A stretch of 13,241 bases of DNA, taken from positions 1-13,241 of the forward strand of contig VFKI01000130.1 in the NCBI GenBank assembly GCA_009885665.1. Reading direction: 5' to 3'. This DNA comes from Gammaproteobacteria bacterium. GTDB taxonomy: Bacteria; Pseudomonadota; Gammaproteobacteria; DSM-16500. Positions 6,223-12,280 of the stretch are shown here, one piece after another. A program made the translations under genes and the position numbers. Each line of letters opens with the position of its first letter. The stretch's first letter is position 1. The notes below the pieces were generated by a model. The model made no database searches and was not told the DNA's origin. It worked only from the letters and a program-made list of their open reading frames with translations.

Positions 6223-7944
6223 ATGAAACTCCGTACGAAAGTATTACTTATTCTCGCTGGTATGTGGGTAATCGTGTGTACCCTGGTGTACGTGGCGTCC
6301 ACCGTCACCTTGTCTGCACGCTTTCGTCAGATGGAAACTTCTCAAGTCCAGGCTAATCTTGTGCGTTCTGGCGATGCCATTAAAAATCTACAACGTGCAT
6401 TGAGCTTGCTCAGTCATAATTGGGGGCAATGGGATGAGTTGTATGATTTCATGTTTACCCAAAAGCCTAAATTTATTCATGATAATATGGAAGCGCCCGC
6501 ATTTGATAACGCTAAGATCAATCTGATTTTCATTTATGATACCCACGGCAAGCTTTATTATGGCCGTTACTATGATATAAATAAAAAAACATTTATCCCG
6601 ATTCCCGCCAATTTGGTCGCCACCTTGCATGACGCAAATGTTTTGCGCGGTGTCGATCTCAATCATCCTGTTCGGACGGGTATGGTTAACACACCGCAAG
6701 GTTATTTAGTGTTTGCGATTTCGGCTGTGTTAAAAAGCAATGGTTCAGGCCCTGTAGATGGCTCAATTCTGATGGGATATTTTATTCAGCCAAGCCATAT
6801 CGCTGATCTTGCGGCAACGTTGCATTTTCCGTTGGTGTTGCACGCTTTTCCACTTCCACAAGGGGATTTAGTTTTACATAATGCGTTGCAAAATTTAATA
6901 CAGGGTCATCCTGTCGATGTTATTTCTGCTAATAAAAAAATGATTACCGGATATGCTTTATTGAACGATATCAACGGCAAGCCCATTGCGATGTATAGCT
7001 TGTCGGCGCCGCGGCTACTTTATGAAGAAGGCATGGCAACGGTAAAATATTTTCTATCTATTATCGTCGGGCTTGCTATACTCGAGCTGCTGTCATTATG
7101 GCATTTATTGAAATACTTTGTCTTAAATCGCTTGCTACGCGTTAGTCGTCAAGTGATTGATATTAAGCAGAGCTGCGAATTTAATCAGCGTGTCAGTGTC
7201 GATGGACGGGATGAGTTGGCAAAGATGGTGGGCGCGCTCAATTCATTATTGGAAATCATTGAGCTGACGCAAGAACAATTACAAGCGCGTATTGAGCAGC
7301 GCACCGAAAAATTGGCGCATTTATCACAATTGAACAGTAATCTATTTCAAGAAGTGAATCAGCAGCGGATGACAGAAGTTAATTTTCGTAAAACAGAAAA
7401 ACAATTACATCAATTAGCTTATTATGACATTTTAACGGGCTTACCTAATCGCATGTTCTTCAATGAATTGTGTAAAAAAGCGATTCAAAAAGCCAGTGCA
7501 GTCGGCGCAGGGTTAACCTTGATGTTGATCGATACGAGTAATTTTAAGCAATTGAATGATACGTATGGACATGCGTTGGGCGATCGCTATCTAGAATACG
7601 TGGCGCAAAATTTAAAAAAAGTCATCAAAGATGCTGATTTGGTGGCGCGTTATGTAAGCAGTAATTTTGTTATTTTCTTAGATGGTGTGTGTGAAAAAGC
7701 TGTTATTGATGCGGTCGCTGAGAAAATTTTGAAAGTCATTAGCGTACCCATGGTGATGAATGATGTGCAAATTACTTCAACATTTGCGATCGGTATCAGT
7801 TTGTATCCGGCGAATGGTAAGACTATAGAAGAATTAGAAGAAGCGGCAGATTTGGCGCTGTATTATGCGCGCCAGCAGCAAGGCAGTGCATTTGTGTATG
7901 CGGGCGTGCTGGAAAAATCGATTACGAGCGGTTCTGCTACATAA
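6223..7944 (+). CDS. CHASE4-HAMP membrane sensor with degenerate GGDEF domain
   Basis: A 573-residue membrane sensor protein. Residues about 7-28 and 276-300 are membrane segments that bracket a periplasmic CHASE4-like domain with the typical WGQWDELYDF at 67-76. A HAMP region (about 297-350) and a coiled-coil linker (about 345-398) follow, then a GGDEF-fold domain (about 398-560, from YDILTGLPNR). The domain keeps the nucleotide-binding FKQLNDTYGHALGD (441-454) and metal ligand D437. The signature loop, however, reads RYVSSNF (residues 476-482) instead of RxGGD/EEF, and the usual second Asp of the IDxD segment is Ser439. The inhibitory-site arginine (RxxD) is also replaced by Lys. Cyclase activity is therefore unlikely, and there is no EAL domain. 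A GTP-binding or scaffold role is inference. The start at 6223 is favoured by AAGGA; ATG 6208 would add five residues. Confidence 0.9.
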   Translation: MKLRTKVLLILAGMWVIVCTLVYVASTVTLSARFRQMETSQVQANLVRSGDAIKNLQRALSLLSHNWGQWDELYDFMFTQKPKFIHDNMEAPAFDNAKINLIFIYDTHGKLYYGRYYDINKKTFIPIPANLVATLHDANVLRGVDLNHPVRTGMVNTPQGYLVFAISAVLKSNGSGPVDGSILMGYFIQPSHIADLAATLHFPLVLHAFPLPQGDLVLHNALQNLIQGHPVDVISANKKMITGYALLNDINGKPIAMYSLSAPRLLYEEGMATVKYFLSIIVGLAILELLSLWHLLKYFVLNRLLRVSRQVIDIKQSCEFNQRVSVDGRDELAKMVGALNSLLEIIELTQEQLQARIEQRTEKLAHLSQLNSNLFQEVNQQRMTEVNFRKTEKQLHQLAYYDILTGLPNRMFFNELCKKAIQKASAVGAGLTLMLIDTSNFKQLNDTYGHALGDRYLEYVAQNLKKVIKDADLVARYVSSNFVIFLDGVCEKAVIDAVAEKILKVISVPMVMNDVQITSTFAIGISLYPANGKTIEELEEAADLALYYARQQQGSAFVYAGVLEKSITSGSAT

Positions 7945-7971
7945 GGCCCTGCGCATTTATGCGCAGAGCCT
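7943..7971. terminator. hairpin between convergent genes, possible bidirectional terminator
   Basis: Perfect 8-bp palindrome CTGCGCAT-TT-ATGCGCAG at 7949-7966, extended by AGGC/GCCT on either side with one mismatch. It begins at the stop of the GGDEF gene and faces the end of the convergent repressor gene 50 nt away. There is no T-run on either strand, so the terminator call rests on position and stem strength. Confidence 0.4.
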
Positions 7972-8020
7972 AAGGAATATGCAAGAAATAACGGTGACAG
8001 ACCCAAAGATCGGAAGATAT

Positions 8021-8704
8021 CTACAGCTGCTTATAGTGCAAAAACATGGACTGCATTAAAACGCCTAGTATTGTTACGTTTTCATCCAATATATGCGGAT
8101 GACCCGTTTGGCTGATGGGGAGCAATTGTTTTTGCGGGCCATCGAGCACGAGTTCACGCAGTGTCGCTTCTTCAGAACCGCGGTAATGTACAACAACAAG
8201 ATCACCATCGCTCGGTGTTGTGTCTGGACAAACGATTAATAAACTGTTTCTGGGGAAATGCGGTTCCATCGAGGGTTTGCTGACAAGACCATAAGCGTAG
8301 GGTGTTAGCGGCGCGGTCGTAATGAAATCACTATACATTTTACCACGCAGCGTATCGAGATGCGCTTTTCCTTTCACGCAATTTTGCCATGAAATAATGG
8401 GAATAATTTGTGTGCGGGTTTTTGTTTCAAAATTAAAAATAGTTTTGCTTTTACATAATTCATCAACGGATATTTTGAAGTAAGTCGCCAGTTGCAGCAA
8501 TGTTGAGATGCGAGGGTCGGCAGTTGTACCTGTTAGCACTTTATGTAAGGTGGGTTGGGGAATCATCGTTTGGCGTGCTAATTCGGCTTCAGTTATATTT
8601 TGCTGACGCATCAATTGACGTAAATTTTGACAAATAATGTTCTGCCCTACAGCGGGGGCAATTTGTGTGCTATTTGTCATTGGCGGTGTTTTTCCGTGTT
8701 CCAT
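8021..8704 (-). CDS. XRE-family repressor with S24 (LexA/CI-like) C-terminal domain
   Basis: A DNA-binding regulator with phage CI/C2 repressor architecture. Numbered from ATG 8704 (227 residues), a helix-turn-helix XRE domain covers about 24-84, with recognition helix around QPTLHKVLTG. After a linker, an S24-peptidase-like domain covers about 135-227. The catalytic-serine motif is present as KPSMEP (S145), followed by the GDLVVVHY strand. The strand that normally carries the catalytic lysine reads TLREL, with Arg183 at the expected position, so self-cleavage is doubtful. No phage genes are nearby; its partner DNA is not evident. The start is uncertain: the frame is open to a GTG at 8743 and has another ATG at 8680, and none has a clear ribosome site. 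It is convergent with the GGDEF gene and divergent from murE. Confidence 0.85.
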   Translation of the reverse strand: MEHGKTPPMTNSTQIAPAVGQNIICQNLRQLMRQQNITEAELARQTMIPQPTLHKVLTGTTADPRISTLLQLATYFKISVDELCKSKTIFNFETKTRTQIIPIISWQNCVKGKAHLDTLRGKMYSDFITTAPLTPYAYGLVSKPSMEPHFPRNSLLIVCPDTTPSDGDLVVVHYRGSEEATLRELVLDGPQKQLLPISQTGHPHILDENVTILGVLMQSMFLHYKQL

Positions 8705-8749
8705 TATTATTGAATCGTAGTCATAGCTCAGTTGCTCACTCACTCGCCA

Positions 8750-8930
8750 GCCGGCTACGCCGTCTGACGACCTCTCCCGCTTGCGGGAGAGGAGAAAAGC
8801 AAAAGCTTGCAGCGTCAGAGAGCATTTTTTGCCGGCGCTGACGACCTCTCCCGCTTGCGGGAGAGGTCGGCTGCCTTAGGGGCGCAGACCCTTAGGCAGT
8901 CGGGTGAGGGCGGATGGAGCCCGATCTGGT
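8750..8930 (+). repeat. compound REP-like repeat: two identical hairpins plus a third
   Basis: A 22-nt palindrome with 10-bp arms (CCTCTCCCGC / GCGGGAGAGG) occurs identically at 8771-8792 and 8845-8866. Both copies are preceded by CTGACGA, and upstream by GCCGGC (8750-8755 and 8831-8836). A third hairpin follows, with arms 8871-8880 and 8890-8899 (9 of 10 pairs), then GGGTGAGGG. GC-rich palindromes in direct-repeat clusters are typical of REP/BIME-type intergenic elements in gammaproteobacteria. No REP-associated transposase gene is in the window. Confidence 0.8.
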
Positions 8931-9060
8931 GAATAATTATATTGAACCTTAGTATAAAACGGATAAATCGTACGCGAATTTTTGTCAGGCTGCAACGCTG
9001 GTTTATATTTGCAATGTATTCATTTAATAGCTCAAAATAGAATACGCAATAAATCGATTT

Positions 9061-9105
9061 TGACTGTACTCCGATGCAGTTTGTCGCGGACTCAGTTCCC
9101 CTACC
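9061..9105 (+). repeat. 45-nt dispersed repeat, copy 2
   Basis: Matches the minus strand of positions 1-45 at 36 of 45 positions without gaps, with a conserved core at 9074-9105. The flanks on both sides differ. The ATG in the core opens a 14-codon frame (stop at about 9116-9118), and two of the three core differences change the amino acid in that frame, so coding is not supported. Confidence 0.6.
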
Positions 9106-9124
9106 TTATCTTTTGTAATAGATA

Positions 9125-9148
9125 CTTAAATTCCTTAATGAATTTAAG
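9125..9148 (+). other. AT-rich hairpin in murE upstream region
   Basis: Perfect 9-bp stem CTTAAATTC / GAATTTAAG around a 6-nt loop. A run of six T follows about 14 nt downstream, too far for a classical terminator. It could be a terminator-like relic, an operator, or part of an unannotated transcript. Confidence 0.4.
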
Positions 9149-9225
9149 CGTGAAAAACAGTTTTTTGATTGCTTGCCAGTGACGCCCGCTAAGATGACGA
9201 TGCCGTAATCCCGCTGGTTAATCCG

Positions 9226-9234
9226 TGTTATAAT
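9226..9234 (+). promoter_or_regulatory. extended -10 promoter of murE
   Basis: TGTTATAAT is a perfect extended -10 (TGn + TATAAT), which works with a weak -35, and no good -35 is seen. Transcription would start near 9241, giving a leader of about 28 nt to the GTG at 9269. This argues against the TTG at 9245 as the start. Confidence 0.65.
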
Positions 9235-9268
9235 CTTGGCATAATTGAGTGCTTATAAGGCATATATA

Positions 9269-10732
9269 GTGCAGTTGATCCAATTAATGACAAAAGCAGG
9301 TGTGACATTTAATAATGCCGCAGCGCTGGCAAATATTGCCATTACGGGTTTAAGCCAAGATAGCCGTACAATTCGTCCGGGCGAACTGTTTTGTGCTGTT
9401 GCGGGCACCCAACAGCATGGCAATATTTTTATCGATGCAGCCATTGCTGCCGGTGCCGCCGCTGTTCTTATTGATGCAGCTACGATAGATATCCGTTGGC
9501 GTGGCACTGTGCCGTTACTTGCTGTTCCGCAACTTTCAATGCGTCTTGCGATGCTAGCTGCGTATTATTATGACAATATTGCGCATCCAGTTAAATTAAT
9601 TGGTGTGACCGGCACGTCGGGTAAAACGTCATGTAGTCAATTTATTGCGGGCAGTTTGCAATCTTTAGATGTGCCTTGCGGTGTTATTGGAACATTAGGC
9701 TATGGTTTTGTTGGCGCCTTGCAAGCGGGTACGCTGACGACGCCGGATGCGATTAGTTTACAAAAAATGCTGGCTGATTTGCGTGTGCAGGGTGCGCGCA
9801 GCGTGGCGATGGAAGTGTCTTCACATGCGCTTGAGCAAGGCCGGGTAGCGGGTCTGCAGTTTGATATTGCTATTTTTACTAATTTGAGTCGTGATCATTT
9901 GGATTATCATGGCACGATGCAAGCGTATGCGGCTGCTAAAGCAAAATTATTTATGCAAACGCGCGCATCCGTTATTAATATCGATGATGCAGTGGGTCGC
10001 GAATTTGCGCACACTGCATCAGGTGCTGTTTATACGTATGGTATGAAACGCGATGCGCGGCCGGATATATATGCAGATGCAGTGATATCAACCGCGCAAG
10101 GTATGCAGGCCGACGTGCATACGCCATGGGGGCGGGGGGTGATGCATGTGCCGCTGTCGGGTATGTTTAACTTATATAATGCGATGGCGGTGCTGGCAAG
10201 TTTATGTTTGCTTGATATTCCATTGGAAAAAGCATTAGCGCGTATTGCCGTTTTAACACCGGTACCAGGCCGCATGCAGGCATTTGGTGGTATATCTGGC
10301 AAACCGCGGGTGATTGTTGATTATGCACATAAGCCCGATGCATTGGAAAAAGTATTGCATGCGCTACGGCCTAATTGTCGTGGTCAATTGATTTGCGTAT
10401 TTGGTTGTGGTGGCGAGCGAGATCGTGGTAAGCGGCCGCAGATGGCGGAAATTGCGACACGTTTGGCGGATAAAGTGATCGTGACGGATGATAATCCGCG
10501 TCACGAAGATCCGGCGGTAATTGTTGCCGATATTTTGGCAGGGGTACTTGCAAAAACAACGGTAAGCGTGCAGCATAACCGTTTGCTGGCGATACGTGAA
10601 GCCATTGCAATGGCAGATGAAGCAGATTGTATTTTAATTGCGGGCAAGGGTGCGGAAACTTATCAACTCGTAGGTGAGCAAAAGTTTCCGTTTGATGATG
10701 CTGCGGTAGTGGATAAAATGCTCAAACTATAG
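9269..10732 (+). CDS. murE: UDP-MurNAc-L-Ala-D-Glu:meso-DAP ligase MurE
   Basis: MurE adds meso-diaminopimelate to UDP-MurNAc-L-Ala-D-Glu in the cytoplasm. The GTG at 9269 is chosen because AAGG (9257-9260) lies 8 nt upstream. It gives 487 residues with P-loop Lys at 119 and the carbamylated Lys at 224, the same numbers as in E. coli. The frame extends to a TTG at 9245. Visible motifs: P-loop GTSGKT (115-120), MEVSSHAL, DHLDYHG, YAAAK, VDYAH, CGGERDRGKRP, and DNPR (408-411), the meso-DAP signature. Departures from usual: GTNGKT to GTSGKT, YAHTPDALE to YAHKPDALE, and GKGHE to GKGAE. The substrate-contacting Glu (463) is kept, so activity is likely. The stop TAG is the first three bases of a MITE-like element. 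No ftsI precedes it and no murF follows. Confidence 0.95.
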   Translation: MQLIQLMTKAGVTFNNAAALANIAITGLSQDSRTIRPGELFCAVAGTQQHGNIFIDAAIAAGAAAVLIDAATIDIRWRGTVPLLAVPQLSMRLAMLAAYYYDNIAHPVKLIGVTGTSGKTSCSQFIAGSLQSLDVPCGVIGTLGYGFVGALQAGTLTTPDAISLQKMLADLRVQGARSVAMEVSSHALEQGRVAGLQFDIAIFTNLSRDHLDYHGTMQAYAAAKAKLFMQTRASVINIDDAVGREFAHTASGAVYTYGMKRDARPDIYADAVISTAQGMQADVHTPWGRGVMHVPLSGMFNLYNAMAVLASLCLLDIPLEKALARIAVLTPVPGRMQAFGGISGKPRVIVDYAHKPDALEKVLHALRPNCRGQLICVFGCGGERDRGKRPQMAEIATRLADKVIVTDDNPRHEDPAVIVADILAGVLAKTTVSVQHNRLLAIREAIAMADEADCILIAGKGAETYQLVGEQKFPFDDAAVVDKMLKL

Positions 10733-10880
10733 CCGGCATTCCGCACCAAAGTATTTTTTGCATAAATCGAGGCAAAAATGGCTTTTAAAGCGCAGTTTAC
10801 ACACACGTAAATGAGCATTTAAAAGCCATTTTTAACGAAGAGTTATCGAAAAAGACAAAGGTGCGGAATGTCGGCTATAG
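10727..10880. mobile_element. MITE-like palindromic element between murE and mraY
   Basis: Arms 10727-10747 and 10860-10880 are inverted repeats matching at 20 of 21 positions, starting CTATAGCCG and containing CATTCCGCACC. Weaker complementarity continues inward to the 16-bp central stem, so the whole 154 nt is one palindrome. Taking TA at 10728-10729 and 10878-10879 as target duplications, the element is about 148 nt (TAGCC...GGCTA), too small for any gene. TA targets with TATAG-like ends are known from Correia elements and IS630/mariner-type MITEs; family membership here is inference. The right part is repeated at 5444-5553. It overlaps the murE stop codon. Confidence 0.75.
10774..10833 (+). 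terminator. central hairpin of the element, possible murE terminator
   Basis: Arms 10774-10789 and 10818-10833 form a perfect 16-bp stem with five A at the start and five T at the end, with an inner TTTAC/GTAAA stem. This is the same design as 5446-5505. It could stop transcription from murE or slow readthrough into mraY. Confidence 0.4.
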
Positions 10881-10963
10881 TATCTCAGATACGTAAATTG
10901 GCATGGCCGAGTGAAATATCACTATTGGCTCTGAGAAGCTGTATTTAATTATAAGGAAGTCAC
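10881..10963 (+). promoter_or_regulatory. mraY leader with possible promoter
   Basis: TTGGCA at 10898-10903 is a good -35 match, but the hexamer 17 nt downstream (ACTATT, 10921-10926) is a poor -10. Short palindromes are present (TATCT-C-AGATA at 10881-10891, GTGA-AATA-TCAC at 10911-10922). AAGGA at 10953-10957 is a clear ribosome site 6 nt before the mraY ATG. Confidence 0.3.
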
Positions 10964-12046
10964 ATGTTTTATGCGCTAAGTACCTTGTTAGCTCGTCATT
11001 TTCATATCTTTTATGTTTTTCAATATCTCACGTTGCGTGCAATTTTGGGTGCGCTGACAGCCTTATTAATTGCGTTATTGGTGGGGCCTACAATGATTCG
11101 TTGGTTGGGACGTTATCATGTTGGGCAAGTGGTGCGCAACGATGGGCCGCGGAGTCATCTTTCTAAGGCGGGTACGCCGACTATGGGCGGCGTGTTGTTG
11201 CTGGTCGCGGTGGCGGCAGGCACTTTGTTATGGTGTGATTGGCATAATCGTTATGTTTGGTTGGTTTTATTGATAACGTTAGGATTTGGCGCGATTGGTT
11301 GGTATGACGACTATCTTAAATTAAGCAAAAAAAATAGTAAGGGTTTGCCAGCGCGGTATAAATTTTTATTACAATCGATCTTGGGCTTTAGTGCTGCGAT
11401 TTATTTATATTTAACTGCGGCCACGCCACCCGAAACGCAATTGTTTTTTCCATTTTTCAAACATATTGTTTTGCCCTTAGGGCCCTTTTTTATTCTCTGG
11501 ACGTATATTGTCATTGTGGGTTCGAGTAATGCGGTGAATTTAACGGATGGACTCGATGGATTGGCAATTTTACCTTCGGTGATGATTGCTGCGGCATTAG
11601 GTGTATTTGTTTATGTATCAGGTAATGCAAATTTTGCTAAATATTTGGCAATGCCTGCAGTACCAGGGTCGGGTGAATTAATTGTATTTTGCGGCGCTTT
11701 AGTCGGCGCTGGCTTGGGATTTTTATGGTTTAATGCTTATCCGGCACAAGTATTTATGGGGGATGTCGGTGCATTGGCGTTGGGCGCGGCGCTTGGCACA
11801 CTTGCCATTATTATCCGCCAAGAATTCGTGCTGATGATTATGGGCGGTATTTTTGTATTGGAAACGTTGTCTGTTATTTTGCAAGTGGCATCGTATCGTA
11901 TGACCGGACGCCGTATTTTTCGTATGGCGCCGTTGCATCATCATTTTGAATTAAAAGGCTGGCCTGAACCGCATGTCACCGTACGCTTTTGGATTATTAC
12001 ATTTGTATTAGTATTGATGGCATTAGCGACGTTGAAATTACGGTGA
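10964..12046 (+). CDS. mraY: phospho-MurNAc-pentapeptide transferase MraY
   Basis: MraY transfers phospho-MurNAc-pentapeptide from UDP to undecaprenyl phosphate at the inner membrane, making lipid I. The 360 residues equal the E. coli length and include about ten membrane segments. Catalytic and conserved regions are all present: WYDDYLKLSKKNSKGL (D115, D116), NLTDGLDGLA (192-201), FMGDVGALALG (D267) and MAPLHHHFELKGW (HHH at 325-327). The ATG follows AAGGA with 6 nt between. In the standard dcw cluster the gene follows murF closely; here it is 231 nt downstream of murE, behind the MITE-like element. A 234-nt spacer separates it from murD, where the two genes normally nearly touch. Confidence 0.97.
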   Translation: MFYALSTLLARHFHIFYVFQYLTLRAILGALTALLIALLVGPTMIRWLGRYHVGQVVRNDGPRSHLSKAGTPTMGGVLLLVAVAAGTLLWCDWHNRYVWLVLLITLGFGAIGWYDDYLKLSKKNSKGLPARYKFLLQSILGFSAAIYLYLTAATPPETQLFFPFFKHIVLPLGPFFILWTYIVIVGSSNAVNLTDGLDGLAILPSVMIAAALGVFVYVSGNANFAKYLAMPAVPGSGELIVFCGALVGAGLGFLWFNAYPAQVFMGDVGALALGAALGTLAIIIRQEFVLMIMGGIFVLETLSVILQVASYRMTGRRIFRMAPLHHHFELKGWPEPHVTVRFWIITFVLVLMALATLKLR

Positions 12047-12219
12047 TTAACTGTTCGGGTGCTCCGTAGAAACGGCCGTCTTTGGCCAATCTTTTGCGAA
12101 TGTGCTTCAAAATGCGCATATAGTGTGAGGCATGCGCCGCTTTTTCAGCAATTTTTCACAAAACCTTGGCTCAAATCCGACCGTTTTCTGCAAAATCGGG
12201 CATCTGCTGAATAGTTACT

Positions 12220-12258
12220 GCGCTGATATGGCTTTAATCAGTGTGCTTTTTGTTTTTT
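12220..12258 (+). terminator. intrinsic-terminator-like hairpin upstream of murD
   Basis: Arms 12220-12227 and 12237-12244 pair over 8 bp (two G-U pairs) around a 9-nt loop. They are followed by a T-rich run with ten T in twelve bases (12247-12258). It lies 174 nt after mraY and only 22 nt before the murD ATG, so it would end the mraY transcript or act as an attenuator for murD. Confidence 0.45.
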
Positions 12259-12268
12259 GAGGGATAGA

Positions 12269-12274
12269 TAGAAT
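12269..12274 (+). promoter_or_regulatory. TAGAAT -10-like box adjacent to murD start
   Basis: TAGAAT matches the -10 consensus at five of six positions and ends 6 nt before the murD ATG. If used, it would give a leaderless murD transcript. No good -35 is seen and the chance of a random match in AT-rich DNA is considerable. Confidence 0.25.
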
Positions 12275-12280
12275 TTTCAC

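Larger units (their letters stand above)
8931..9225. other. non-coding spacer upstream of murE
   Basis: About 295 nt without a convincing gene. It contains the second copy of the 45-nt repeat (9061-9105) and an AT-rich hairpin (9125-9148), listed separately. The promoter of the leftward repressor gene should lie here or in the REP-like block, but I cannot place it. A 66-codon open frame beginning with TTG at 8982 is considered spurious. Confidence 0.5.
12047..12280. other. long mraY-murD spacer with unexplained inverted repeats
   Basis: No gene is recognised in 234 nt. TTCAGCA (12144-12150) and TGCTGAA (12205-12211) are inverted copies enclosing a second hairpin (CCGA / TCGG with TTTT / AAAA inside, about 12177-12199). 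A small GGCC / GGCC hairpin lies near 12074-12087. The nesting suggests another dispersed structured element, but no second copy occurs in the window. A terminator-like hairpin and a -10-like box lie at the murD end. Confidence 0.45.

Noticed and set aside
6223..7944. Active diguanylate cyclase
   Set aside because: The GGDEF loop is VSSNF and the second metal-site Asp is lost, so the sequence does not support an active-enzyme call.
8021..8743. Prophage or integrated element around the S24 repressor
   Set aside because: No integrase, att-like duplication or phage structural gene lies nearby; both neighbours are chromosomal genes.
8750..8930. CRISPR array in the cluster of palindromic repeats
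   Set aside because: There are only two copies of the repeat, with no regular unique spacers, and no cas genes. The structure fits REP-type hairpins.
9061..9150. tRNA or small structured RNA gene in the spacer upstream of murE
   Set aside because: No cloverleaf, T-loop or CCA-like end can be built. Only an isolated AT-rich hairpin and the repeat are present.
8982..9182. 66-codon plus-strand open frame in the murE upstream spacer
   Set aside because: It starts with TTG without a ribosome site, runs through the 45-nt repeat and an AT-rich hairpin, and shows no domain or signal. It is best explained as chance.
11997..12119. 40-codon minus-strand open frame beginning in the mraY-murD spacer and running into mraY
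   Set aside because: It is short, lacks a ribosome site and overlaps the mraY 3' end. I recognise no family.
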